Shown here: positions 1-5,870 of the stretch, in pieces
Numbering within the stretch: position 1 is the first letter of the stretch
Layout: each line of letters starts with the position of its first letter
Assembly: GCA_023299945.1 (NCBI GenBank)
Contig: JALZVZ010000264.1
Location: forward strand, 1-7,476
DNA length: 7,476 nucleotides
Source: Altererythrobacter sp.
GTDB lineage: Bacteria; Pseudomonadota; Alphaproteobacteria; Sphingomonadales; Sphingomonadaceae
Direction: 5' to 3'
Program-made: the position numbers and the translations under genes
The notes under the pieces: generated by a model
Told to the model about the DNA's origin: nothing
The model's input: the letters and a program-made list of their open reading frames with translations, nothing else
Database searches by the model: none

Positions 1-741
1 CTCAAGCCGCGCCAGTCCCTTGCGATATTCAGCCAAATATTGCGGGTGATCGGAAAATTTGTAATCATCGCGGCTAACAGGCGAAAGGCTGTCGGCATAC
101 ACAATATTCTCGCAGCGTTCCTCGCATTCTTGCCAATACCAAGTCAGTGCTCCGGGCGAATGACCCGGCGTTTCGATGGCGCGAATAGACAAACCACTTA
201 CACTTAGCCCTTTGAGAGACTCCAAAATCAGACCCATTCGGACAGGCGCCATCGGTTCGTGCATTCCGAATTGAGGGTCACTGGGCAAAACCGTGCCTGT
301 TTCAAAGGCTGGGGCGATTTGCTTGCGTGCCATTACCGATGCACCGGTTGCTTCTTGAATTCTCGCATGACCGCCCACGTGATCGAAATGCTCGTGACTA
401 TAGGCTAGAAATTTGATTTCTGTTGGATCGATATCCAGCGATTTGATATTGCGCAAAACGGTCTCTGCGCCTTTCTCGGTTCCGCTATCGATGAGGATGT
501 GCTCACCATCACCAAGAATCAAAATCGACGAAATACCGCAGGTTCCGACGTAATATGTAGCGCCGAAAATTTTGAAGGGCGGGGCGGGTTTGTCCCATTC
601 GTCCCAGGGCTCGCACGCATCCAAAAACGCTTGCTGATCTGCAGGGATCGGGGCCGCGACGCTTTGCGTTTCGCTTGAAGCTGGACTTACGCAAGCCACC
701 AACGCGAGTGTCAATGCGGCGGCAAGAACTCTACCGAACAT
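1..741 (-). CDS. Subclass B3 metallo-beta-lactamase-fold hydrolase, probable lipoprotein (3' end outside window)
   Basis: Reading leftward from the ATG at 739-741 gives 247 codons with no stop to the window edge; B3 enzymes are usually about 280-300 residues, so the C-terminal part is missing here. Residues 1-17 form a short hydrophobic signal ending in the lipobox LVAC (Cys17), predicting an exported, lipid-anchored protein. The zinc motif HEHFDH gives His116, His118, Asp120 and His121. A TPGHSPG motif gives His194, equivalent to family His196. A YADS segment (Asp217, Ser218) with Ser223 follows. The stretch around residues 64-87 (YVGTCGI, ILIDSG) is typical of B3 enzymes. Cys206 and Cys210 sit four residues apart, a pattern I recall from sphingomonad B3 proteins. 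The last zinc ligand (family His263) lies beyond the edge and cannot be checked. The start is supported by GGAG six bases upstream. Beta-lactam hydrolysis is the family role; another hydrolase of the same fold remains possible. Confidence 0.88.
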   Translation of the reverse strand, partial: MFGRVLAAALTLALVACVSPASSETQSVAAPIPADQQAFLDACEPWDEWDKPAPPFKIFGATYYVGTCGISSILILGDGEHILIDSGTEKGAETVLRNIKSLDIDPTEIKFLAYSHEHFDHVGGHARIQEATGASVMARKQIAPAFETGTVLPSDPQFGMHEPMAPVRMGLILESLKGLSVSGLSIRAIETPGHSPGALTWYWQECEERCENIVYADSLSPVSRDDYKFSDHPQYLAEYRKGLARLE

Positions 742-1441
742 AGCTTGCTCCATTCGCGTCGATCACAGCGCCGGTCATGCTGGCGGGGGCATCCAACGCG
801 CAAAATGTGATGATGCTGGCGATCTCTTGCGGCTCAGCCACGCGGCCCAGCGGAATATCGCGCAGCAAGTCCGCGCCACCTCGGCTCTCTAAATAATCCC
901 CCGCCATAGCCGTATCGACAAATCCGGGAGCAATCGCAAAGCTGGTGATCCCTTGATTGGCATAAGCGCGCGCGATGCTTTTGTGCATAGCGACCATTCC
1001 GCCTTTGGCCGCTGCATAATGCCAATGATCGGGTGAGTCCCCGCGATGCGCTGCTCGGCTGGCAACATGGACAATCCGGCCTTTTTGGCCTGTCTCGAGC
1101 CAGTGGTTCACAGCAAACCGGCTAAGCTGGGCAGCGGCTGTTAGATTGATTCTGAGCGTTTCTTCCCATTTATCGAGCCATTCAATGTCAGAGCCGCTGA
1201 CCGGATTGGGCTCAAACAATCCGGCATTATTGATCAGCACATCAATCGGTCCACCGGATTGTTCCAATGCGCCTTGCCATAAGATTTGCGGGGCCACCGG
1301 CTCACTAAAGTTCGCCGCGATCGTGCCTGCATTGCCAGATTGTGTTGCGTGACCAATAACTTGCGCGCCGCGGGCTTCCAATGAAGTCTTGGCTGCTGCG
1401 CCAATTCCTCGGCTTGAACCGGTAAGTAGGATGCATGTCAT
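731..1441 (-). CDS. Short-chain dehydrogenase/reductase, FabG-like (3-oxoacyl-ACP reductase type)
   Basis: The 236-residue protein is a classical SDR with a Rossmann fold. The cofactor loop TGSSRGIG is at residues 7-14, NNAG at 71-74, the structural Asn at 99, and the catalytic Ser128, Tyr142 and Lys146 form the expected S...YxxxK set. An APG motif follows at 171-173. The segment after beta-strand 2 (RGAQVIGHATQ) closely follows E. coli FabG (RGAKVIGTATS) and lacks an acidic residue there, which favours NADP(H) over NAD(H). The substrate is not readable: fatty-acid 3-oxoacyl-ACP reductases and many alcohol or ketone reductases share these motifs, and no acyl carrier or other fatty-acid gene is nearby, so I do not assign fabG. 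No clear Shine-Dalgarno precedes the ATG. The gene ends 11 bases inside the downstream hydrolase gene, implying one transcript. Confidence 0.9.
   Translation of the reverse strand: MTCILLTGSSRGIGAAAKTSLEARGAQVIGHATQSGNAGTIAANFSEPVAPQILWQGALEQSGGPIDVLINNAGLFEPNPVSGSDIEWLDKWEETLRINLTAAAQLSRFAVNHWLETGQKGRIVHVASRAAHRGDSPDHWHYAAAKGGMVAMHKSIARAYANQGITSFAIAPGFVDTAMAGDYLESRGGADLLRDIPLGRVAEPQEIASIITFCALDAPASMTGAVIDANGASYVR
748..751 (-). promoter_or_regulatory. Ribosome binding site of the B3 hydrolase gene, inside the SDR gene
   Basis: On the minus strand GGAG stands six bases before the ATG at 739-741. It lies within the last codons of the dehydrogenase gene, whose stop (731-733) falls after the new start. 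This spacing and overlap support the chosen start and suggest translational coupling. Confidence 0.6.
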
Positions 1442-1569
1442 GCAATGATGTATCCGAAACTTTGCATGCTGTGTCGAGCGTTTCAGTGATATAGCTGGGT
1501 TGTCATAGGCGGTGAACGCGCTAAGTGAACAAAGAACTTGGGCAATTTTAAAAAGAAGCGCTTAGACTT
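1442..1569. promoter_or_regulatory. Divergent intergenic region between the SDR gene and sdhC
   Basis: This 128-bp spacer must carry the promoters for the leftward SDR-hydrolase pair and the rightward sdh genes. For the minus strand, TTCACC (complement of 1511-1516) and TATATC (complement of 1488-1493) are 17 bases apart, each matching 4 of 6 consensus positions. For the plus strand, TTGTCA at 1500-1505 matches a -35 well, but only a poor -10 (1522-1527, TAAGTG) lies 16 bases on. The two candidates overlap. The sdhC start has only a weak purine run (AAGAAG, 1553-1558) before it. The individual hexamers are guesses; only the presence of divergent promoters is firmly implied by the gene layout. 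Confidence 0.4.
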
Positions 1570-2004
1570 ATGGCAAACAGACCTCTCTCGCCGCACCTTC
1601 AAATCTGGAAATGGGGGCCTGCTATGGCGGTCTCTATCCTGCACCGCGCCACCGGCGACGGCATGGCTGTAATTGGTCTTGGCGTGCTGGTTTGGTGGTT
1701 GGTCGCTTTGGCCAGCGGGCCGGATGCCTACGCCAGCTTTACCGGCTGGATGTGGGCGGATCTTGGCACTTTGGAATGGAGCGGGGCTTCGGTCATCGGT
1801 TCCATCGTTAAAATGCTTTTGAAGATTGTCACAATCGGTTTGAGCTGGGCGTTTTTCACGCACTTGATGAGCGGGTTGCGGCATTTCGTTCTCGACATCG
1901 GTGCAGGCTATGAGCTGGACACAAACAAAATGTGGTCGATCCTCTCACCAGTGATCGCCATCCTTCTGACATTGGGCTTTTGGGCCCTCATCCTCTTTCG
2001 TTAA
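1570..2004 (+). CDS. sdhC: Succinate dehydrogenase cytochrome b556 subunit (membrane anchor C)
   Basis: This 144-residue protein is one of two membrane anchors that hold haem b and the ubiquinone site of complex II in the inner membrane. The N-terminal RPLSPHLQIW and SILHRATG segments are SdhC signatures; Ser22 and Arg26 match the E. coli quinone-site residues Ser27 and Arg31. The HLMSGLRHFVLD motif places His98 at the position of the E. coli haem ligand His84. Three hydrophobic helices are visible at about 31-49, 75-100 and 122-142. Length is usual for alphaproteobacterial SdhC. It opens the sdhC-sdhD-sdhA run. The start is chosen because the N-terminus aligns with the family; its ribosome site is weak. 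Confidence 0.96.
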   Translation: MANRPLSPHLQIWKWGPAMAVSILHRATGDGMAVIGLGVLVWWLVALASGPDAYASFTGWMWADLGTLEWSGASVIGSIVKMLLKIVTIGLSWAFFTHLMSGLRHFVLDIGAGYELDTNKMWSILSPVIAILLTLGFWALILFR

Positions 2005-2017
2005 GGGCTGAATATCC

Positions 2018-2404
2018 ATGGGTAACGGAACCTCCATCGGGAAAGTGCGCGGGCTGGGCTCGTCGCATCACGGCGCGCATCATTGGTTGATGCAACGCTT
2101 TACTGCGGTCGGCAATGTGGTGCTGATGGGCTGGCTTGTGACCAGCTTTGTCCTGCTGCCAAACATGAATTACGAAACGGTCAGTGCATGGCTCGCCTCG
2201 CCTGTATCCGCCACCGCAATGGTTTTGTTGGTGATCAGCGTGTTTTGGCACGCGCGGCTCGGCCTACAGGTTGTTTTAGAAGATTACGTACATGACGCCG
2301 GCACGAAATTCGGCCTATTCGCTTTACTTAACATTGCTGTCTTTGGCGGCGGCGCGCTGGCGATATTCAGCGTGGCCAGCCTTGCCTTTGGAGGAGCCAA
2401 CTAA
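2018..2404 (+). CDS. sdhD: Succinate dehydrogenase hydrophobic membrane anchor (subunit D)
   Basis: This 128-residue protein is the second complex II anchor. The N-terminal region rich in Gly and His ([12 protein letters not shown], residues 12-23) followed by Arg27 is typical of alphaproteobacterial SdhD. The [13 protein letters not shown] motif supplies His78, matching the E. coli haem ligand His71, and Asp89-Tyr90, matching E. coli Asp82-Tyr83 at the quinone site. Three hydrophobic helices fall at about 29-47, 62-85 and 98-122. It begins 13 bases after the sdhC stop with AAGGG (2003-2007) as a likely ribosome site. Its stop codon shares a base with the sdhA start (TAATG), so translation of the two is probably coupled. 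Confidence 0.95.
   Translation: MGNGTSIGKVRGLGSSHHGAHHWLMQRFTAVGNVVLMGWLVTSFVLLPNMNYETVSAWLASPVSATAMVLLVISVFWHARLGLQVVLEDYVHDAGTKFGLFALLNIAVFGGGALAIFSVASLAFGGAN
2390..2396 (+). promoter_or_regulatory. Ribosome binding site of sdhA, within the end of sdhD
   Basis: GGAGGAG lies seven bases before the sdhA ATG at 2404-2406 and inside the last codons of sdhD. It is the strongest Shine-Dalgarno in the sdh run and fixes the sdhA start at the TAATG junction. Confidence 0.8.
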
Positions 2405-4230
2405 TGGTGGATACTTCCGCTTATAAAATCGTCGATCACACCTATGATGTCGTTGTTGTAGGAGCCGGTGGTTCTGGCCTGCGCGCAACAATGGGCGCAG
2501 CAGAAGCTGGGTTGAGAACGGCGAATATTTCTAAAGTCTTCCCAACCCGTTCGCACACTGTGGCAGCGCAAGGCGGTATCGCGGCGTCGCTGGGCAATAA
2601 TTCGCCCGATCACTGGTCATGGCATATGTATGACACAGTGAAGGGTTCCGATTGGCTCGGCGATCAGGACGCGATTGAATATCTTGTTCGCGAAGCGCCT
2701 CAGGCTGTTTACGAGCTGGAGCATGCTGGTGTTCCGTTTTCGCGCAATGAAGATGGCACGATCTATCAGCGCCCTTTCGGTGGGCATATGCAAAACATGG
2801 GCGAGGGGCCGCCGGTTCAACGCACTTGTGCCGCAGCTGACCGCACCGGCCATGCCATGCTCCACGCGCTGTATCAGCAGAGCCTGAAGTATGATGCGGA
2901 TTTCTTCATCGAATATTTCGCGCTCGACCTAATTATGAGCGAAGGCAAATGCGTCGGCGTTATTGCGCAATGCCTCGATGACGGCGTGATCCACCGCTTT
3001 CGTGCGCAATCTGTGGTGCTGGCAACGGGCGGCTATGGACGCTGTTACTACACCGCGACATCCGCGCACACCTGCACAGGCGATGGCGGGGGCATGGTGC
3101 TGCGCGCTGGCTTGCCGTTGCAGGATATGGAATTTGTGCAATTCCACCCAACCGGCATTTATGGTGCGGGCGTTCTGATTACAGAGGGCGCGCGAGGTGA
3201 GGGCGGCTATCTCACCAATTCCGAAGGTGAACGCTTTATGGAGCGTTATGCTCCATCGGCAAAAGATCTCGCCTCTCGCGATGTCGTGTCACAATCGATG
3301 GCGAAAGAAATGCGCGAAGGGCGCGGTGTCGGCGAAGATGGCGACCATCTGCACCTTCACCTCGATCATATTGATCCCAATGTTCTGGCTGAACGCCTGC
3401 CGGGCATTACCGAAAGCGGTAAGATTTTTGCCGGTGTGGATTTGACGCGGCAACCTTTGCCGGTGACGCCCACGGTTCACTACAATATGGGCGGCATCCC
3501 TTGTAATTATCACGGCGAAGTCGTGCGGATCGGTGAGGATGGAAATCCTGATACTGTGGTGCCGGGCTTATTCGCAGTTGGCGAGGCCGCCTGTGTTTCG
3601 GTGCACGGCGCGAACCGTCTGGGTTCAAACTCACTGATCGATCTGGTGGTGTTTGGCCGAGCAACGGGCCACCGTCTCAAGGAAATCACGAAAAGCGGCG
3701 CTGCCCAGCCTGAATTGCCCGCTGACAGCATGGATCTTGCATTGGGTAGGCTCGATCATTTCCGTTATGCAAAGGGTTCATCGCCGACCGCTGAAGTGCG
3801 CAATGACATGCAAAAAACAATGCAAAAGCACTGTGCCGTTTTCCGCAATGATGCGCTGTTGAAAGAAGGTGTGGAGCTCATGGCTGACGCCAATAAGCGT
3901 TTAGCGGACGTGCATGTGTCGGATCGCTCGTTAATTTGGAACTCCGATCTGATCGAGACACTCGAGCTCGACAATCTGATGGCGCAAGCCAATGTCACCA
4001 TGGCTTCTGCTGCAAACCGCAAGGAAAGCCGCGGGGCCCATGTGAACGAAGACTATTTCGATGACAAAACCAATGGCCGCGATGATAAGGAATGGATGAA
4101 GCACACTGTTGCGACATTTGAGGGTTGGGGCGGAAATGGCGGAAAGATGAATGTCGACTACCGCCCTGTTCACGAATACACTCTGACCGAGGATGCAGCT
4201 TACATTAAACCGAAAAAGCGGGTGTATTGA
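2404..4230 (+). CDS. sdhA: Succinate dehydrogenase flavoprotein subunit
   Basis: This 608-residue protein is the catalytic FAD subunit of complex II, oxidising succinate to fumarate on the cytoplasmic face of the inner membrane and linking the TCA cycle to ubiquinone. The dinucleotide-binding GAGGSG is at residues 20-25. In [11 protein letters not shown], His51 is the expected covalent FAD attachment site (E. coli His45). Substrate residues are all present: His248 (QFHPT), Thr260-Glu261, Arg292 (SRDVV), His359 (HYNMGG) and Arg405 ([10 protein letters not shown]), corresponding to E. coli His242, Thr254-Glu255, Arg286, His354 and Arg399. The C-terminal WGGNGG...RPVHEYTL region ends in the usual KPKKRVY tail. 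Length is normal and the frame intact. The sdhC and sdhD upstream rule out L-aspartate oxidase (NadB), a relative. No sdhB follows within the window. Confidence 0.98.
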   Translation: MVDTSAYKIVDHTYDVVVVGAGGSGLRATMGAAEAGLRTANISKVFPTRSHTVAAQGGIAASLGNNSPDHWSWHMYDTVKGSDWLGDQDAIEYLVREAPQAVYELEHAGVPFSRNEDGTIYQRPFGGHMQNMGEGPPVQRTCAAADRTGHAMLHALYQQSLKYDADFFIEYFALDLIMSEGKCVGVIAQCLDDGVIHRFRAQSVVLATGGYGRCYYTATSAHTCTGDGGGMVLRAGLPLQDMEFVQFHPTGIYGAGVLITEGARGEGGYLTNSEGERFMERYAPSAKDLASRDVVSQSMAKEMREGRGVGEDGDHLHLHLDHIDPNVLAERLPGITESGKIFAGVDLTRQPLPVTPTVHYNMGGIPCNYHGEVVRIGEDGNPDTVVPGLFAVGEAACVSVHGANRLGSNSLIDLVVFGRATGHRLKEITKSGAAQPELPADSMDLALGRLDHFRYAKGSSPTAEVRNDMQKTMQKHCAVFRNDALLKEGVELMADANKRLADVHVSDRSLIWNSDLIETLELDNLMAQANVTMASAANRKESRGAHVNEDYFDDKTNGRDDKEWMKHTVATFEGWGGNGGKMNVDYRPVHEYTLTEDAAYIKPKKRVY

Positions 4231-4330
4231 TCTGTTAAGTCAATGCGGCCGCAACTGGGTTAAACTGGTCCAAATTCATTGGGCGTTCACCTGAGCTATA
4301 GCAGTTTGCCCGAGGTAAAGGAGACACTCT
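4231..4330 (+). other. Spacer between sdhA and the 130-residue gene, no clear terminator
   Basis: These 100 bases hold no stem-loop followed by a T run. There is a 10-bp palindrome, TGCGGCCGCA (4244-4253), with no loop or T tract, and an 8-bp palindrome, GCTATAGC (4294-4301). Without a terminator, transcription from sdhA could run on into the next genes. No promoter is convincing. Confidence 0.4.
4317..4323 (+). promoter_or_regulatory. Ribosome binding site of the 130-residue protein gene
   Basis: AAAGGAG ends seven bases before the ATG at 4331-4333. This near-ideal site is the main support that the small unknown gene is translated and starts there. Confidence 0.75.
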
Positions 4331-4723
4331 ATGTTCTTTGAAGCGATCGCAATGATGGCCGTGGCAACGGCACCTGCACCAGTTTTTACTGGCGAATTCG
4401 TTGGCTACAAAAAACGCCAACAGATTGAAGCGCGCTGGGAACGGTTTGACCTCAAGCTGACAAACAATTCAAAAGGCGAGCAGAAATTGGGTGTTTGTCC
4501 CATGGATGCCGATATCGTGTTGAAGACACGACAGGCCTCTCAATGGTCTGCTTTTGCGATTAAGTTCGACAAAGAAGATTGGTCGTTTGGGTGCGAAGAA
4601 CGGGCTATAGCGCCTGGTGAAAGCACGACTTTGTCACTCTTCTTTCGGCCAGATTTTGAACCAGGGCCGCAGCGTTATATCTCAGTCAAGACGACTAAAG
4701 GCGATTTTCTTGTAGGTTCTTGA
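4331..4723 (+). CDS. Protein of unknown function, possibly exported, beta-rich, two cysteines
   Basis: I do not recognise this 130-residue protein. Residues 1-17 are hydrophobic and alanine-rich and end in ATAPAP, which could be a signal peptide, but there is no positive charge before the hydrophobic stretch, so export is uncertain. The rest alternates polar and hydrophobic residues in short strands (LKLTNNS, DIVLKT, AFAIKF, TTLSLFF, RYISVKT), suggesting a small beta-sandwich. Cys56 (GVCPMDAD) and Cys88 (SFGCEE) are the only cysteines and could form a disulfide if the protein is periplasmic. APGESTTLSLFF (residues 94-105) resembles the edge of Ig-like or fibronectin-like domains, but this is only an impression. 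A strong ribosome site precedes it, and the peptidase gene follows after about 22 bases, so the two are likely co-transcribed. Confidence 0.75.
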   Translation: MFFEAIAMMAVATAPAPVFTGEFVGYKKRQQIEARWERFDLKLTNNSKGEQKLGVCPMDADIVLKTRQASQWSAFAIKFDKEDWSFGCEERAIAPGESTTLSLFFRPDFEPGPQRYISVKTTKGDFLVGS

Positions 4724-4745
4724 TTGTTAGGCGGGCACGTTTCGC

Positions 4746-5774
4746 TTGACGCCGAAAGGGTTTTGGCCGCAGCTAGTGGCAGTGTCATATAAATCCGTCT
4801 TTGCCATATTTGTTTTGCTGTCATTCGCAGGGCCAGCTCACACGCAAAACGCGCCTGAACCATCTGCAAATCGCAACGATCCCCCTGCTCATAATCTTCC
4901 AGCGCCTGGACTTGTCGGCGGAAAAACCAAGAAGGAGCGCGAAGCGGCATTGGCGTTAGGCCCAGAGCTTGAGCGCGGTGAATCGCCGCGCGAAATTCTG
5001 GCTCAGCGGCGCAAATTGGATGCCGCGCTCAATCAAATTCAGCCCCAGCGGCCCGGCACGGTGGATGCCTATGTGATCTCTATCGCGCTGGACAGTGATC
5101 CTGTTTTTGCGCGCGAGGCAAGGGAGGCCAGCGCTGTGCTGTCCCGCCGGTATAATGCGCAAGGTCGCACGCTGACGATTGCTGGTCCCGATGGGTCGAG
5201 TGATGAACATCCGCGCGGATCAATCGCCGCGCTGACGCTCGCATTGACGCATCTGGCGGACACAATGGACGCATCAGAAGATGTTCTGGTTCTATACACC
5301 ACCAGCCACGGGCTGCCGCAGGGATTGTATTACCATTACGGCGATATTGGATATGGTGTGCTTTCGCCGAATCGGTTCAAAAGCGTGCTGGAGGATTTGG
5401 GGATAAAGCGACGGGTGCTGATCTTATCGGCGTGCTATTCAGGGGTCTTTGTCCCTGCTTTAGCCAGCGATGATACAGCGATTGTTACTGCCTCTGCTGC
5501 CAACCGCACCAGCTTTGGCTGTGCGCCCGATAATGATTGGACCTTTTTTGGCGATGCAATGATCAACCGCGCCTTGCGAAAAGATCAACCACTGTCCGCT
5601 GCTTCGAATGAGGCGAACCTTTCGATTGCTGATTGGGAATCGCGGCGCAAATTATTCTCATCCTTGCCGCAGCGTTCGATTGGAACATCAGCGCAAAAAT
5701 GGCTTGCTGCATTGGAGGCACAAATTCCCGCAGAGCCAACGCAGCCCACCGGCAAATTGACCGACGCGGATTAG
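4746..5774 (+). CDS. Exported C13-family (legumain-like, caspase-fold) cysteine peptidase
   Basis: The 342-residue protein carries a bacterial peptidase C13 domain at about residues 95-280. The RPGTVDAYVISIALD opening, a VFAREA segment, EDVLVLYTTSHG with catalytic His188-Gly189, and VLILSACYSG with catalytic Cys230 match the family's His/Cys dyad, followed by the conserved RTSFGC at 254-259. The N-terminus has a hydrophobic signal (about residues 16-31, SVFAIFVLLSFAGPA), then a Pro/Ala-rich linker to about 58, so it is predicted to be exported to the periplasm. An in-frame stop (4728-4730) and the absence of an early ATG leave only non-ATG starts: TTG 4746, GTG 4776 or GTG 4782. The GTG at 4782 gives the most usual signal peptide (MSYKSVFAIF...), so the true start may be there. 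Eukaryotic legumains cut after Asn or Asp; the bacterial substrate is unknown. Confidence 0.85.
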   Translation: MTPKGFWPQLVAVSYKSVFAIFVLLSFAGPAHTQNAPEPSANRNDPPAHNLPAPGLVGGKTKKEREAALALGPELERGESPREILAQRRKLDAALNQIQPQRPGTVDAYVISIALDSDPVFAREAREASAVLSRRYNAQGRTLTIAGPDGSSDEHPRGSIAALTLALTHLADTMDASEDVLVLYTTSHGLPQGLYYHYGDIGYGVLSPNRFKSVLEDLGIKRRVLILSACYSGVFVPALASDDTAIVTASAANRTSFGCAPDNDWTFFGDAMINRALRKDQPLSAASNEANLSIADWESRRKLFSSLPQRSIGTSAQKWLAALEAQIPAEPTQPTGKLTDAD

Positions 5775-5797
5775 CAAAGAGCATCGTCCCGGCCCAG

Positions 5798-5837
5798 TTT
5801 ACACGAGTTCACACAGCATTCATTCGTCGCGCCTAAT
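5798..5837 (+). promoter_or_regulatory. Possible promoter and tandem TTYAC element upstream of creD
   Basis: Two near-identical ten-base units, AGTTTACACG (5796-5805) and AGTTCACACA (5806-5815), stand in tandem. TTCACA (5808-5813) is a good -35 and CCTAAT (5832-5837) a fair -10, 18 bases apart. The TTTAC and TTCAC cores lie five bases apart; the E. coli CreB box as I recall it is two TTCAC separated by six. The match is therefore inexact in one base and in spacing, and the element may simply be a promoter. Confidence 0.35.
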
Positions 5838-5860
5838 GCACAATTCATCGCAGGATCAAT

Positions 5861-5865
5861 GGAGG
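5861..5865 (+). promoter_or_regulatory. Ribosome binding site that fixes the creD start at 5871
   Basis: GGAGG, followed by TGGTG, ends five bases before the ATG at 5871. An in-frame ATG at 5859 also exists, but it overlaps this site and would leave it without a role, so 5871 is preferred; the longer form would add only MEVV. Confidence 0.7.
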
Positions 5866-5870
5866 TGGTG

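Noticed and set aside
509..694. 61-residue minus-strand open frame.
   Set aside because: It is out of frame inside the B3 hydrolase gene, whose frame carries the zinc motifs. Its composition (Arg-rich, no motif) is that of a shadow frame.
1483..1884. 133-residue minus-strand open frame across the divergent spacer and sdhC.
   Set aside because: It lies antisense to the well-supported sdhC, is rich in Pro/Arg/His/Gln, and shows no recognisable motif or ribosome site.
4244..4253. Palindrome TGCGGCCGCA just after sdhA, considered as a terminator or a cloning-site remnant.
   Set aside because: It has no loop and no T run, so it is not a terminator. It contains a NotI site, but a single site in GC-rich DNA with no vector-like flanks is expected by chance.
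4675..4950. 91-residue minus-strand open frame over the gap before the peptidase gene.
   Set aside because: It is antisense to two supported genes and shows no family motif; it is best explained by chance.
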